Shown here one piece after another: positions 43,022 to 55,150 of a stretch of DNA of 64,000 nucleotides (the first letter of the stretch is position 1; each line of letters starts with the position of its first letter). The stretch is from Nectonema munidae (Eukaryota; Nematomorpha; Nectonematoida; Nectonematidae). The notes under the pieces are model-generated. The model saw only the letters and a program-made list of their open reading frames with translations, made no database searches and was not told the DNA's origin. The position numbers were made by a program, and so were the translations under genes. The stretch lies in the NCBI GenBank assembly GCA_030549495.1, contig JAUIRK010000054.1, positions 1 through 64,000 of the forward strand, in the 5' to 3' direction.

Positions 43022-43138
43022 CATACCTACCTACCTACCTACCTACCTACCTACCTACCTACCTACCTACCTACCTACCTACCTACCTACCTACCTACCT
43101 ACCTACCTACCTACCTACCTACCTACCTACCTACCTAC
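43022..43138 (+). repeat. (ACCT)n tail of LINE C
   Basis: An almost pure array of about 29 tetranucleotide units following the LINE 3' motif. It is translatable as a Thr-Tyr-Leu-Pro repeat, but that reading is incidental. Confidence 0.95.
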
Positions 43139-43199
43139 TATACGCTCTATAATATATGGATTGCGCATCAAACTAAAACAAACTAAAACTAAAACTATG

Positions 43200-43470
43200 T
43201 CATTTGTCATTTATCTACATATATAAATTCATTTATTCTTAACTCTTTTTGTTCACTCACTTTGTTTTGCCATGTTGTAATTTTCATTTTACTTAAACTT
43301 TACACTTTTTAGCGGCACTGATCTTTAGTGGAAATTTAAGAAAAATAAATAATGCCTATATAAATTGTTGTTATAATAAAATTTTCTTCTTCTTCTCCTT
43401 ATATACATTTATTATATTATTTTACGTTGGAAAGTGCTTAGATATTATTCCTTACCCACCAATATATCCT
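43200..43470 (+). mobile_element. LINE 3'-end fragments
   Basis: About 43200-43400 looks like a 5'-truncated LINE 3' UTR ending AATAAAATTTTCTTCTTCTTC, similar in style to the LINE A tail at about 4395-4412. At 43429-43446 GGAAAGTGCTTAGATATT is a further copy of the LINE B/C terminal motif. Both are short, so assignment is tentative. Confidence 0.45.
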
Positions 43471-43572
43471 TTAAAATAATACAAATAATTATATATACAT
43501 AATGTAAAGTATAAAAAAAACAACTAATGTAAATGATTTAATAAATCATAAGTTTTTTAAGTTTATATATGT

Positions 43573-43679
43573 TGGGCCTCAATGGTTGTACCTCTCAGCT
43601 TAACAGATGAAGGTCAGGGGTTCGATCCCCAAGGCTCCCAACTTTAAAAACAAATCCACAAAAACTGTGATTAACCATC
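43573..43679 (+). mobile_element. tRNA-derived SINE (family A)
   Basis: GGGCCTCAATGGTTG head, B-box GGGTTCGATCCCC (about 43618-43630) and tail ACTGTGATTAACCATC. The tail abuts the TTAA that borders piggyBac element 2. Confidence 0.65.
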
Positions 43680-43683
43680 TTAA

Positions 43684-45571
43684 CCCTTATAAGATACTAG
43701 GGCTCATTTAAATCTAATTTTTTAAAAAATTATCTTTTATTAAAAATTTCAAAATTATCATAGCCTTAAGTTTTTAGTATTTGTTAAATATAATATAAAA
43801 ATCACAAAATAATTTTTAAAAAACAATAAAATGTTTCTTCCCCTTCCATTAGCGAGTTTTCTGAGGTAGAAGATCATGTTTCATTATGTGAGACTGAAGA
43901 ATGTTATAGTGATTTTTCCGATGGAATGCTTTCTAATTTAGAAGATGAGGAAACTCATGAGTATTGTCTTTCGAAAGATGGGGAGACAAAATGTTATCAT
44001 GACGATTTTAATTATTCAAGTAAAGAAAGGTGTCATAATAGCATATCAATGAAGCCAGGTCCAACAAGTTATGCTTACTCAAGGATAGAAGATGAGTACA
44101 CAGCTTTTATGCAATTTTTTCCACCAAAATTTTTGAATACAATAATGAAGTGGACTAACATTGAAGGCAAAGTTGTGATGGGTGATAGCTGGATGGAGCT
44201 TGATACCGTAAAGTTTGAAGGTTATTTAGGCCTGTCGATTCTTGCTGGAGTTTTCAAATCCAAAAATGAGTTCACTGCCAGCTTATGGGATGATGATACT
44301 GGGAGAAGTATTTTTAGAGCTACAATGTCTCTGAAAAACTTCAAAATGATTTCAAGAGTTTTACGATTTGATGACAAAAAAACAAGGGAAAATAGAAGAG
44401 AAAAAAACAAGTTTGCTCCAATTCAAGAAATTTGGGATGAATGGGTTGCTATTCTACCAAAACTTTTCAATCCCGGTTTTCAAGTAACAGTAGATGAGCA
44501 GCTCAGAGGCTTCAGGGGAAATTGTCCTTTTAGACAGTACATTCCTACCAAACCAGATAAATATGGATTAAAGTTTTGGATTTTAGCAGATGTTAAGAGT
44601 TTTTACGTATGGAACATCCAGCCATATTTGGGAAAGCAACCTGGAAATGCAGCTGAAAAAAATCAAGGAGAGCGTGTTGTGATGGATATGACAAAAGGAC
44701 TAAAGGGTCACAACGTGACGTGTGACAATTTTTATACATCTTTGAACCTGTCTAAAAGACTCTTAAAAGAGAGAAAAATGACATTGCTTGGTACAGTTCG
44801 TAAAAACAAAAAGTTTATACCACCAGCAATACTTGATATAAAAAAAGCGCCATGTATTTTCTTCTGTGTTCTTGTTCACAGAAGAAAACATGCTTGTTTC
44901 GTATATGCCTAAAAAAACAAAAACGTCTTCCTTTTATCTTCTTTTCATAAATCTAAAAGAATCGACGACTCTGAAGCAAAAAAAACCAGAAGTGATTATA
45001 CATTACAATAAAACCAAAGTTGTTGTTGATGTAGTTGATCAAATGGTATCAAATTATTCATCAAAAGAAAAACAAAGCGCTCGCCCATTGTGGTTTTTAG
45101 TAACATAATTGATATTTCCGCACTTAATAGTTTTATTTTGTCAAAAGAGATTTTCATAAAAAAACAAAAATTGTTGTGATGTCAGGCGAAAATATTTGGT
45201 TACACTAAGAAAAAAACTTATAGAACCACTGATTAGGGCAAGGCCAAAACTGCCTAGAACTTTATCAAGCAAAAATTTGGTACTTAAAATAAAAAAAAGA
45301 AATAATCAAGAAGTTGAAAAAGAAATTTTTCATGGGCCAAAAAAAGCAAGATGTCATCTTTGCACAAACACAAAAAATAAAATATCTCTGAAATGCTCTA
45401 TTTGTGATTACTTTGCATGCAAAAATCATTTGAAATATGTTGTTATAAATTGTTCTATTTAATGTTTTTATATTTTTGTGCCATTTCAATAAATTTTTCA
45501 GGTGAATTAAAATTTTGAAAAAAAAGTTTGAAAACAGCCCAAGGAACCTATAAAGTTTGGAAAATAAGGGT
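43684..45571 (+). mobile_element. piggyBac element 2
   Basis: The left end CCCTTATAAGATACTAGGGC follows TTAA (43680-43683). The complement of the right end also begins CCCTTAT and shares a later GGGCT block, giving an imperfect inverted repeat ending at about 45571; the right TTAA is not preserved. It encloses a plus-strand piggyBac transposase relic. Confidence 0.7.
43850..45462 (+). pseudogene. piggyBac transposase 2, broken only in its C-terminal half
   Basis: A long open stretch (43926-44912) carries the acidic N-terminus, EGYLGLSILAGVFKSKNE, the RxxFxxIxxxLRFDD-type block (ISRVLRFDDKKTRENR, about 44352), QVTVDEQLRGFRG (about 44480, catalytic Asp), KYGLKFWILAD and VTCDNFYTSLNLS (about 44715, catalytic Asp). 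A frameshift at about 44855-44900 precedes the third conserved Asp in VVDVVDQMVSNYS (about 45025). After another break the C-terminal zinc region CHLCTNTKNKISLKCSIC appears (about 45355-45410). It is the best-preserved piggyBac transposase in the window. Confidence 0.88.
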
Positions 45572-45585
45572 ACCATAATGGTTAA

Positions 45586-45672
45586 GCATAATGCGAGCAG
45601 ATAAGCAACCTACAAACTAAAGCTATAATAAGCCTTACGGCTCAAAGTGCTTTGATATCTCAACCGACCAAA
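45586..45672 (+). mobile_element. Short LINE/SINE 3'-end fragment
   Basis: ATGCGAGCAGATAAGC (about 45593) and CAAAGTGCTTTGATATCT (45643-45660) match the terminal block shared by LINE B and the SINE at 9832. No coding sequence precedes it. Confidence 0.4.
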
Positions 45673-45679
45673 TGTATAT

Positions 45680-46500
45680 ATGTCTATTTGGGTATATTTG
45701 AGCAAAAAAACACGCTCCACGTTATGCATTTGGTGTTGACACACTTTTTTAGTAAAATTTAGAAATCTTATTTTGTATTTTTTTCTTCTCATTGCAATTC
45801 CAATGATTCTCTGTAAGGATGATTGATTAGAATCCATTAAATATTTTACCAATTAGCTTTCTTTTAATTGTTAAAATAATTTAATAATATTTACAAATTT
45901 TTTGGTTATAATCATATTATAATTACAATTCATCTTATTTATTATTTATTTTTTATATTGAATGACAAAATGGATATATAGATTATTAAGAATCTGTACT
46001 TGCTTTAAAAACGTATTACGTATACGATTTAAGGAAGGCATAAGAAAATTAATAACTAATAACTCAGTTTATAATTTTTTATTAGGATTAAATCTATCTT
46101 AATTTTGATCTCTAACATACAATTCAAAATAAAACAAGATTTATATGTGATCTATTTTTAAAAGGTATTATTATGTTTTTCAGGTGGTCCACGGCTGTCA
46201 AGTTTCAGAAATTGTCATGCGTGTTAAAAATTTTCGTCAAGCCTTGGAGAAAATTCAATTTTTTTCACAAAAAACAGCCAATAAAAATGCCCTTGAGATG
46301 CTTAATAGCCAATAGACTTCATATCTATGTACCCATGCCCCTAGACAAAAAAAAATTTCAGTTGGGGGAGGCGGACTCCTTTAGGTTAGGATATGTTTAG
46401 GTTTCTACATCATTTAGTCACCGTTAAAATACTAGAGCTTCCAAAGGGGTCATTTTGACCATTGCAAAATTTTAAGTTACAGGAATTTATGTTATTTGTC
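45680..46500. other. No gene recognised
   Basis: A+T-rich; a 75-codon ORF at 46173 has no recognisable motif. Confidence 0.5.
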
Positions 46501-46504
46501 GGTT

Positions 46505-46690
46505 CTACTTGAATGGTGGCATGGCAGGTTGATTGAGATGATAGACTCAGCACGGAAGCCTCTGTGTTCGATTCCTCATTGATACCAATTTGTTCATAGT
46601 TTTACATAAGCGGTACATCAGTACCTTGTCAATGAAAACACACCCACGGTACCTTACTTGAAACTCAATAAATTCCTAAAAAAAAAGACA
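46505..46690 (+). mobile_element. tRNA-derived SINE (family C)
   Basis: A head with B-box-like GTGTTCGATTCC (46566-46577), a body of about 90 bp, and a 3' AAAAAAAA run at about 46678. It differs from families A and B. Single copy in the window. Confidence 0.5.
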
Positions 46691-47251
46691 CTATTTGTAA
46701 ACAGAGTCAATAATACTAGTTAAATACTGCTATTATTTTTATTGGGGCAGTATATTGCTACTACTACTAAAAAATACTGCTACCAATATGTTAATCATCT
46801 GTTATTTTATAGCAGTGCTGAATCAATAAAATATGATATATTTTTAACTTCTGCAAAATCTGAAAGTATAAATTGGCGATAAAAGATTTAAAAAACTATC
46901 TACTATTGAGGAAAAGATAATTGGAATAAGAAAAATTAAATAAGCTATTAATTTGAAATTTCTTTTATATTAATGTAGCGCTTTTTCTTGCAGCGCACTT
47001 TAGTCCGACAAAATAAAAACCTAAATAGAGATTTAAAAAAAATTCAAATTTTTTTCTGCTTATGTGGGTGATTTTGATCATGCGGGAATTCAAATTAATT
47101 TGCGGGTGACTCCCTCTCAATGTGGGTGACTTGACAACCCTGTGTAGTCTAGCCAGTCATTAATTTTTGTAAGCTGCGTTCTAAATAATCATTTTGGTTC
47201 TTTATAATGACGGGCTGATCCGTTTGCCACTTAGATTTAGAATGCCTTTAA

Positions 47252-48915
47252 CCCTAGAACGCCAAAGCCGGTCAATTGACCTCTCTTGAAAAAATCTCAT
47301 ATAGTGTTTATAAAAAAGCTTTTTTTATTTATGTAAGCAGAATAAAAAACACAAATTTTCATTTATTGACATTTGGAACACAATTTTTCACACGCGCGCC
47401 CAAACTTTCGGTTGTACGTGTTCTTGTTTTGTTCTTGTAATTTCTTGTTCTTCTTTTCCCCTCGTCTGCTTCTGGTTTGCCTAATCGCGTTGTGTTGATT
47501 TTTTCGTCTGCGTTTCCTTGCCATTCTTCTCCTAGCGATCAAACCTCTTCGACTCCTTTGCTTATTCGCAAAGACTTGCATATTATAAAAGAATTCAAGC
47601 AAACGATATCTATCAAGTTGAAAAAAAGAAAGTAGCCATCTCCTTGACTTGGATTTTGTGGAATACATTTTCGGCATTTCATCGGCTGTATCCACACCTC
47701 CTTTGGTTTTGTTGTAAAAATGATCTGATCGGTTTTTTTCTTTTCATCATCTCTTATTTTCAGTTCATCATGCATCGAGGATAATAAATCAACCACTTTG
47801 TTCTTTTTAGCTTTCTAACAACAAGGATATGTTTTCGTTTTGAGCAAAGGCACTTTTAGTCAGATAGAGTTTATCTTATCAATTTTTATTTCAGCTGGTA
47901 TTTCTTTTTTGTTCAATCTCAACAAGGTTGTTTTGCTACACAAAAGTTTTTTTCGCTGGACTTAAACTTGTGAAATAATTGTCTATCGTTACGTTCAGCC
48001 CTTGATTCATGTAAGGTTTCATTAGTTTCAGAACTACATCCTCTGCTAAAACGTTGTTCTTCTTCTTTACCAACATAGGGAAAATCTTGTAAAATATAAT
48101 GCGAGCTTGAGTCACAAACAAACCAAAATTTGATGATGAATTTGCATTTGTTTTTACAAGAAAACAGTTGTTCATAAATAGTCAAATTCAATCCAGGGCG
48201 AAAGCATTTTTGGCGATTCATCATGACAGCTCCACAATTCACGTATTTGAGCAAATTTATCCACTTGTTTTCTTGACATTCTAGCCTTCATTTCATCAAA
48301 TCTATTGTTTTTCAATATGCTTTTGAATTTGTTTTTAGGCAGAGTTTCTTGAAAGACATTTCTTCCCTACTTTGTTTCTCAGAAGGAGAATAATGTTTCA
48401 TTCTTTGCTTTCAATACTCCTCTCAGTATACAAAGTCCAATGAAAGGTTTTAGCTCAACTTCATCTAAAGAAAAATCTTGCGTATTCTGCTGAGAGGCTT
48501 TTTCTAAAGTTCTTCTCAGTATCTCCTTCAAATTGTTTATTCCAAACAGCTCTTCGAATACATCTGCACAAGAATTAGATCGAAAGATAATGAAGTTTGT
48601 TGAACCCCCTTTTTTATGGATTACATTCTTACTTGTTCTTTTTTCAAACTTTTAGTTGGGGTATTGTTTCATTTGGTTCCATCCTTACTTGTGAAAACTG
48701 TGTTATTTGAGAAGAAAAGTCTGGGGGACGTTGGATCCATTCACTTTTTCGTCACTGCTTGAATCGCTTTCTAAAGTATCTTGATCAATTACGCTATATT
48801 CATCATTATCAGAATAATTTAAATTTGAAGTGTCAGAATCTGATTCACTATCAAAATCAACTCTCAAATTGGAAAGATATGGATTTTTAGACTTCAACAT
48901 TTGCCAAGCCATAAG
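47252..48915 (-). mobile_element. piggyBac element 3, degraded
   Basis: The left end CCCTAGAACGCCAAAGCCGG follows TTAA (47248-47251), with a perfect palindrome GGTCAATTGACC at 47270-47281. The transposase relic reads on the minus strand: acidic N-terminus (48703-48912), GLNLTIYEQLFS (about 48190; Asp of the usual VDEQ position replaced by Tyr), AEDVVLKLMKPYMNQGLNVT then IDNYFTS (about 47990-48040), and a basic C-terminal region (RRMARKRRRKNQHNAIRQTR, about 47490). Many frameshifts. The right terminus was not found. Confidence 0.75.
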
Positions 48916-49233
48916 GAAAGTAAAGTGAAAGCAGAATGAAGTGTTGAAAAAAATATTTATTGATTAGATGTTATTAATGTTTTTTATTATGATTATGCGT
49001 CCTGAATATTTCATATATATATATACATACCGTGATGCTTTCCTAATCTGACACTTTTTAATGCGACAATTTAATATATCCGACATTTTTTTGTAAATAA
49101 TAAGGTCCATTCACTATTCTTGTATTTCTTAATTTATTAATCCGACAAATTTTGATTCCGACGAAGACATACTTTTTTAAGGATATTTTTTGCTAATTCC
49201 AGTCACCATAAACCATGTGATTTTCATTCATAG
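48916..49233. other. Intron or 5' flank of the prosaposin-like gene
   Basis: Non-coding A+T-rich sequence ending in a splice acceptor (ATTCATAG at 49226-49233). The first exon with the start codon was not located. Confidence 0.5.
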
Positions 49234-49385
49234 GTTTGCAAATTCTCTTTGCAATACTCCATCTCTTCAACTGTGATAAGAAGTTAGACTGCTCCAAAGG
49301 CCAGGTAGAATGGTGCAAAAGTTGGCACACTGCGGAAGAATGCAATGCTACCATGCATTGCGCACACTCCGTTTGGTCTAAGCAA
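49234..49385 (+). CDS. Prosaposin-like gene, saposin A-type exon
   Basis: After a splice acceptor the exon encodes a hydrophobic run (LQILFAILHLFNC), probably the signal peptide core, followed by a saposin A-type domain: DCSKGQVEWCKSWHTAEECN, then CAHSVW. The cysteine spacing and the CSKG...WC...CxxVW pattern match the N-terminal SapA domain of prosaposins. Two donors fit: GTTTTG at 49386 or GTAATC at 49401, both phase 0. The exon starts with a split codon, so an upstream exon must supply the initiator. The product would be a secreted or lysosomal precursor of lipid-binding saposins. Confidence 0.75.
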
Positions 49386-49400
49386 GTTTTGGCTTTGCGA

Positions 49401-51638
49401 GTAATCTCATTTCCCTATATAATTTCTGTCCTGTTTAAATTTAAGCTTCTCTCTTCATTTTACAGTCTCTTTCTCGCGTCCACATTTCAAATGTTTGGGG
49501 GTTAATATACATGATGAATTCAAATCCTATATTTTCTAATAGTAAGCGTAGTTTTTTACCAATATTCACACAGAACTATTACTTGTTTACATAATTAGTA
49601 ATTACATAAATTATCTAACTTAAATCGGAAGTATTTTTGGAGGAAAAATTGTTCACTCTGTTAAAAAATCCTAGAGAACCACAAAAATAAGTTTTTTCCA
49701 GTAATTATAGCTCTTGAAGTTTTACTTGCAAGCATCAGAATTTTTTCCTTCCTACAACCTGAAGTTTAGTACACTTGTTCTTTAGTGTTTGACAACAATG
49801 AAAACAACGTTATGCATATTTCAACGAATAATGAATCAGCAGAGATGATGATCCAGTAAGCTACTAAAAACGAAAGCAATCCATCTTTCCACAGATTGCT
49901 AAACTCCCTTGTTAACATCTACAAATATGTTTTTTTACTATTCAGAATCAAAGTTGTGTAATTAAAATATTCAGAGAAGCATAATAATCATTATCTTTAA
50001 TCGGACCCAACTCTGGTAAGCATTTAACTAATTATGCAGACAAGACACTGCTAATGATAACATGAAAACCAATATAAAGGGTTAATATCTCTCGCTATGT
50101 AATCACCCCACTGTTGAATTATACAGAGGTGGTTATTTTGTTTTGCACGGGCTACGACTAAAGAAGAAACATCCACTCTTAAAAAATGATCCTTTTTTCA
50201 TTACTAAATCCGATTGGAATCCGGCTCGTAAATTTTATTAGATACCAACTTATGCGCCCTTTAAAATCTCCTAAGCCGTTGCCTTAATTAGAACGAACTT
50301 TAATTTTTTAACATATGTTGCTGACTACCCTTTGTGCATGAAGGTGGATGAAATCCTTTGTATAAAGTCTAAATAACATATGTTGCTGACTACCCTTTGT
50401 GCATGAAGGTGGATGAAATCCTTTGTATAAAGTCTAAATAAATACAACTGCTTTTGCTATGATAACAACATTTAGAAGTGTAACGTCTATACCTTTTTAA
50501 GTTCAAATTGACACTAAACAAATTTAAACTGACATCAAGTTGGCATAAAAGATTTTGTTTGCTAATATCTAAAATATTTTAGGATTTACTTTTCTTTTAG
50601 AACAGGAAAAGTTTCTGAATTACTAAGATATTAAGTCAGAATTCGTGAATTGGAAAAATACATCTGAATCTATTAAAGTTTCTAGTTACTTGCAATAAAT
50701 AAAAATCTATAGTAAAAATTCAAGGATTGCTTCTAAAAAGTTTAAACATGGAAGATGTGCTTTTTTAAATAGTTAAATAAAAGGTTATTTGGTTTATTTC
50801 ATTAAATTTGAATTAGCAGCAAATCTTAAAACATTTTAGATATTAACTAACAAAATCTTTTATTGTTATTTGTGCCAATTTGAACTTGAAAAGGTATAGA
50901 GTTACTAATTTGCTATTTTTGTTTTTTAAACGAGCTTTTGCTTTTAGTGACAGATTTTTTGCGGTTTTTTTAAATTTAAGTAGAATATAAGTATTTCAGT
51001 AATAAATTTGTAAGGAATAATTCTATTTAGTGTCTCTATTTCAGGTAGTAATTGTGTCGTTTTTTTCAGAAAAGAAAATTAACAAACATTCATTTTTGAT
51101 ATAAATAATAAAAGTAAGTTTCAATGTTAACCACTTTTCTTAACTTAACTTGTTAAATTTATTTTGAAGTAAGACTTGACAACATCCAGTATAACCTCCA
51201 ACTTTTCGATAACAATATTGAAAACATATACATATTTTATACAAACGCATTTTTTAAGGCGTTTAACTCCACTCTTCAAAAATGAATCGATTGATGTCTT
51301 CTTGAAAGAATGTGATTTAATCAAAAATTAAACGAAAACTTGCTTACTAGAAAAGCTATACCAAGCTTTATATAATTAAAAGATCATTAGATTTGCTACT
51401 CTTTTTAACAGAAATTCTTTAGAGGGGGCATTGAAAAATTTTTTGAAAAAGAAGAAAGCTTTGTGAAACACCTCTTCACTCTTTGAGTTTATTTAATTCT
51501 TTCCTTCTATTTAGAATACTAAATCCTGTCTTTCCTGCAAAAAGATGTTGAACCATGTTTATAATGGCATTGATAGGAGTGTGGTAAACGTTTAAATTTA
51601 TGGAAAAAAATTACGTCCAGAATTTTTTTGTATTTCAG
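49401..51638. other. Probable intron; no gene recognised
   Basis: A+T-rich sequence holding only the 65-bp tandem duplication at 50310-50439. Confidence 0.5.
50310..50439. repeat. 65-bp perfect tandem duplication
   Basis: Units 50310-50374 and 50375-50439 are identical (starting AACATATGTTGCTGACTACC). Recent duplication or an assembly duplication. Confidence 0.95.
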
Positions 51639-51936
51639 GAAAAGAAATCTCTTTTAAATTTGATGAAGTCTTATGAACTGCAATTCAAGGTGTTTATATT
51701 ATTTTGTATATTTTTACCACTTCTTCAATTGCTATGATTTCAGACAGGATCGATTGAGGAGAATACTGAAGCTATGGCTTGGTTTGTTGGGGAAAAGATG
51801 GTGAACTTCAACTTTGCAATTATCGATTATTTACATTTCCATTTATTTTAAAAAGGATTCGTCTGTAATCTGTCAAATATTTGAGTTTTGTCAGATAAAG
51901 GAAGACAAGTCTTGGCCTAAAAACGTGATTGATCAA
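51639..51936 (+). CDS. Three candidate phase-0 exons of the same transcription unit
   Basis: 51639-51689, 51744-51800 and 51895-51936 each lie between a CAG acceptor and a GT donor, contain whole codons (17, 19 and 14) and are all phase 0. They encode LLNLMKSYELQFK, TGSIEENTEAMAWFVGEKM and IKEDKSWPKNVIDQ. No saposin cysteines are present. They could be a linker region between SapA and the first SapB domain, or exons of another gene. The product is not recognised; the evidence is splice-site and phase consistency only. Confidence 0.45.
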
Positions 51937-52208
51937 GTAAAGCTCGTTTCGTTTTTTATATGAAACCAATTGATTTAAAATTTTTGCCTAAAAAATACCT
52001 TCTCGCATTTTTATTTTAAAAACAAAATTTTTTTTAATTGTGATTTATTTACACATTTATTCGAATTTCATAATAAAACGCGACACTTATATTTCACGCT
52101 GCAAAGTTGTTTACAAGATCCACCCTATCTTTTATATTTTCGAGCTTTGGTTTTAATTTTCAAAGCATTAAAAATTCATCAATATCAACTACAGTTATTT
52201 ATTTCTAT

Positions 52209-52460
52209 ATGGTCTATCTCAGCGTTTTTCAAACTTTTTTTACTGCGACCCATAGCAAAAGAAGCACAGTCTATGTGGTTTACAGGTTGAGGATCAGCTA
52301 TAAGCTTATAAACGCTATAAACTAAAACGCCGTAATAATCACGGATATTGTTATCAGGTGTTTTGTGTAATCCAAATTTGTATAAACAAAAGTTCCATTC
52401 TAAAATGCCTAAAGAAAATTTCTGTTTTTCAAATTTTTCTTCGTTTAGTGTTATCAAATT
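52209..52460 (+). mobile_element. hAT-type terminus fragment
   Basis: CAGCGTTTTTCAAACTTTTT followed by TACTGCGACCCA resembles a hAT end. No partner end or transposase was found nearby. Confidence 0.35.
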
Positions 52461-53756
52461 ATTATGAAAAATATAAATTTAAGTGAGAATATTAAAGCTT
52501 TTTTATCAAACTAAATATGCATTATCTTTTCTAGAAAAACAAAACCTATTATTATTATTATTATTTTCCAGAGAAGCAAAGAATCTTAGCGGTATGATAA
52601 GCTGTCGCAAATAGGCAAGCGTAATGCTTTCCTGCACTTGAAATATTCAGAAACACATGATAAGCCATGATAATGACTGGAATTTATAAAAGAAAATGAC
52701 CTAATTTAAATGATTTTATGAGCTTGTCCAATTAATGAACAATTTTTAAAGGCATGATTGCCAGGAGTTCATCCAGGAATTACTTGTTTCTAGAAACTAA
52801 CCGTCTGACACCTGATGGGGGTAATGGGTGTAGCACAATAGCGGTATCACTAATATCCACTATCTATATATCTAAATAATTGCTACAGGTTGCTGGCATA
52901 GTTAAAATTTCTTTACCTCAGAAACTTATTTCCATTACATTCTAGACGAGTTGCTATCTTATCGTTTTTTAATCTTCATCCAGGCTTGAAATGAGTTTGA
53001 AACCAACGATCCTTCTTTACTTTTTCAAATATTTCCCTTTTCAAAATTTATTCTGGAATCAACCTATTAATATTTATGACATCTCCAAACAATTTGTAGT
53101 AATTTTGTTCATTAGATGCATATTTAAAACGTTCTTTTAACGACTGTTGATTGCTCTTATTTATTCCTTTAGGGACTAGTGTGGCACTGTTGTCCTAATG
53201 TGAAATTTCATAATTGATTACTTTAATTTCTATATTTTGATAATTATCAATGATGCCTCCCTCCTCAATGTTATGCATATTATTATAATCAGCCTATCTA
53301 TGCCGTCCAGGGGCTCATTATTTTTTTCATATAAAATTAAATGAGCTGAAATTTTGAATGTAAGTTAGTAACTATACGACAATTCTCAATACAAAATTTC
53401 ATGTAATTTGAAAAACTCTAAGATAACTTAATTAATTTAATTTTTTTACTATTCGTTCTACTTTACTTTTTGTGGTAGCTAAACCCAGCTTGCTGCGACG
53501 ATAACTGAATATTATTTTTATTATTACAGGAAGTCTTTGCATAGCGCCGTTTTCATTTTTTTAAATTCAAATCTAATTTAGAGTTTTTTGCGCGAAACAG
53601 CCCCCTTGAGACGCATTATAAGTAGACATTGAAGAACACGCTTTTGCATAGTGCGGAACGAATTACCCGCGTTATTTCCTGTACTTTTTTTTGTGGTAGG
53701 TTAATTTCGCCATTTTATAAAATAGATTGGTGATCGCTTTTATTCTTTTTTCAAAG
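52461..53756. other. Probable intron; no gene recognised
   Basis: Contains an (ATT)n microsatellite at about 52548-52567; otherwise A+T-rich non-coding sequence. Confidence 0.5.
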
Positions 53757-53876
53757 GTCGCATCTGTAAAGAACGAAAATGAAACTATTGAAAGAGTCAA
53801 AGTTCTTTTTTCCAAAGCATTAGTCATGAATATTTTGACTTCACTCAGAAAATCCTTGAGTAAAGAAGAAATTAAA
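53757..53876 (+). CDS. Candidate phase-0 exon (40 codons)
   Basis: Bounded by TTTTTTCAAAG and a GT donor (GTATCC). Encodes VASVKNENETIERVKVLFSK and then a Lys-rich helix ending LSKEEIK. The phase matches the three candidate exons at 51.6-51.9 kb and the saposin exons at 60.8 and 63.5 kb. Family not recognised. Confidence 0.35.
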
Positions 53877-54985
53877 GTATCCACTTTTCTTCACTTAACT
53901 CACTCCATTTGATCCCACAAAAAAGACGAAATAAAATTATTATTTAATATAAAACTACTTTCAAATCAAGAAATTATCTGCCTTCTTTAAGGAGGAATTT
54001 CGGATTTAATGGCTTTAAAACTGGATAAAGTCAGTGGGTTGTTGTTTTCAACCGAACTCTTATTTTTACCCTAAATTAAAAAGAATAATTTTTGAATTAA
54101 TGATATATAACCTTTTTTATGATAAATTATAGAATAATAATAATAATAATGAGAAGACATTTGAGAACAAAAATTTTTAATAGTATCTTAAATCTGGCTT
54201 GACCAATCTAACTTTTACCTTCTATGATAAAAATATTTTTGTTTTGTGCAGTTATCAAAACGGGAGGAATTCCTCCTTAGCGGAAATTTAACAGTTCCTA
54301 GGCCGCTACAAACCGCAGACGTTAAATGAAGAGTTTAAATTATCAATATTTTATTTAAGCATAAAAATCAAGTAGCATTTTAATTTATTATTAACCCTCG
54401 ATTAACGGACTCTGCATTTTTTACACCAGCAAACTTTTGTTGAATTTTAAGCCAGTTAGCTCAATGGCAACCCCATATAAAAATTAGTTGTAAATTTTTC
54501 TTGTACACTTTTCTAGATATACAAAAACTAAAATTGAGATTTTTAGATTGAAATACGATAAAAAGGCAAAAAATTTGTTTTCAAAAAGTTTATTGTAGAT
54601 GTCGTTAAGTTATAACTCTTAAAATTGTCTAAAATATGAGCTTCATTCAATTACACATTTGATAAAATCATAAAATTTATCAATATTGAATAAAAAAACC
54701 TTGCATCTTTCATATCTTCTTGTTATACTTAATTGAAAAAATTCAAAAAACAGCTTTACTAAAGAGTGTATTGACTCCGTCAACCACGTTATTCAAAGGT
54801 AGTCAGTCCGTCAAGCCAAGGTTTTAAATGTGTATAAATCCACCATAAAAATACTGTAAATCCGGAAATTTTTTCGATTTGCGAGTTTATCTTCTAAACT
54901 TTCTAGTAATTCGTATGATGCATTTTATAATCTCCATTTCTAGCTAGGCTTCTACATGTGCCTCTTATAAAGTTAGCTGCTTGTT
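53877..54985. other. Probable intron; no gene recognised
   Basis: A+T-rich non-coding sequence. Confidence 0.5.
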
Positions 54986-55004
54986 CTTGCACAGGCACGT
55001 AATC

Positions 55005-55150
55005 AGAGAAAGAGAGAGATGGAGAATCCTTAAACGAATTTGATCCAAATAATGTAGCTAAAATTTCTTTGAACATGTATCTAAAAATTGAGGGTTTATT
55101 TAGAAAAGATACTGCGGTAATTTTATCAAAGCTTAATGAATTGCTGAGGT
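55005..55150 (+). other. RhoGAP-like reading frame fragment
   Basis: An open frame reads LKIEGLFRKDTAVILSKLNE, resembling the RhoGAP block in which (V/T)EG(I/L)FR precedes a helix. The residues after FRK differ from the usual SG. It is only about 45 codons, with no other RhoGAP segment nearby. Possible exon or chance. Confidence 0.25.

Larger units (their letters stand above)
39380..43138 (+). mobile_element. LINE C (relative of LINE B), internally deleted
   Basis: Same organisation as LINE B but clearly diverged. ORF1 (39435-40233) stops inside its first zinc knuckle; the endonuclease is missing. After a homopolymer stretch the RT resumes at about 40446 and runs through RNase H to 42845. 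The 3' end has the family motif and about 29 ACCT units. Confidence 0.85.

Noticed and set aside
42956-43186. ORF encoding a Leu-Pro-Thr-Tyr repeat protein
   Set aside because: It is the translation of the (ACCT)n LINE tail.
46505-46580. tRNA gene
   Set aside because: Only a B-box-like string and no cloverleaf; the A-run 3' end points to a SINE.
50015-50150. Possible further TTAA MITE (CAATATAAAGGGTTAATATC)
   Set aside because: Only one terminus-like string; no partner end, palindrome or GCAGACGAT repeats.
53672-53884. 70-codon minus-strand ORF
   Set aside because: Antisense of the candidate exon at 53757-53876; no motif in this direction.
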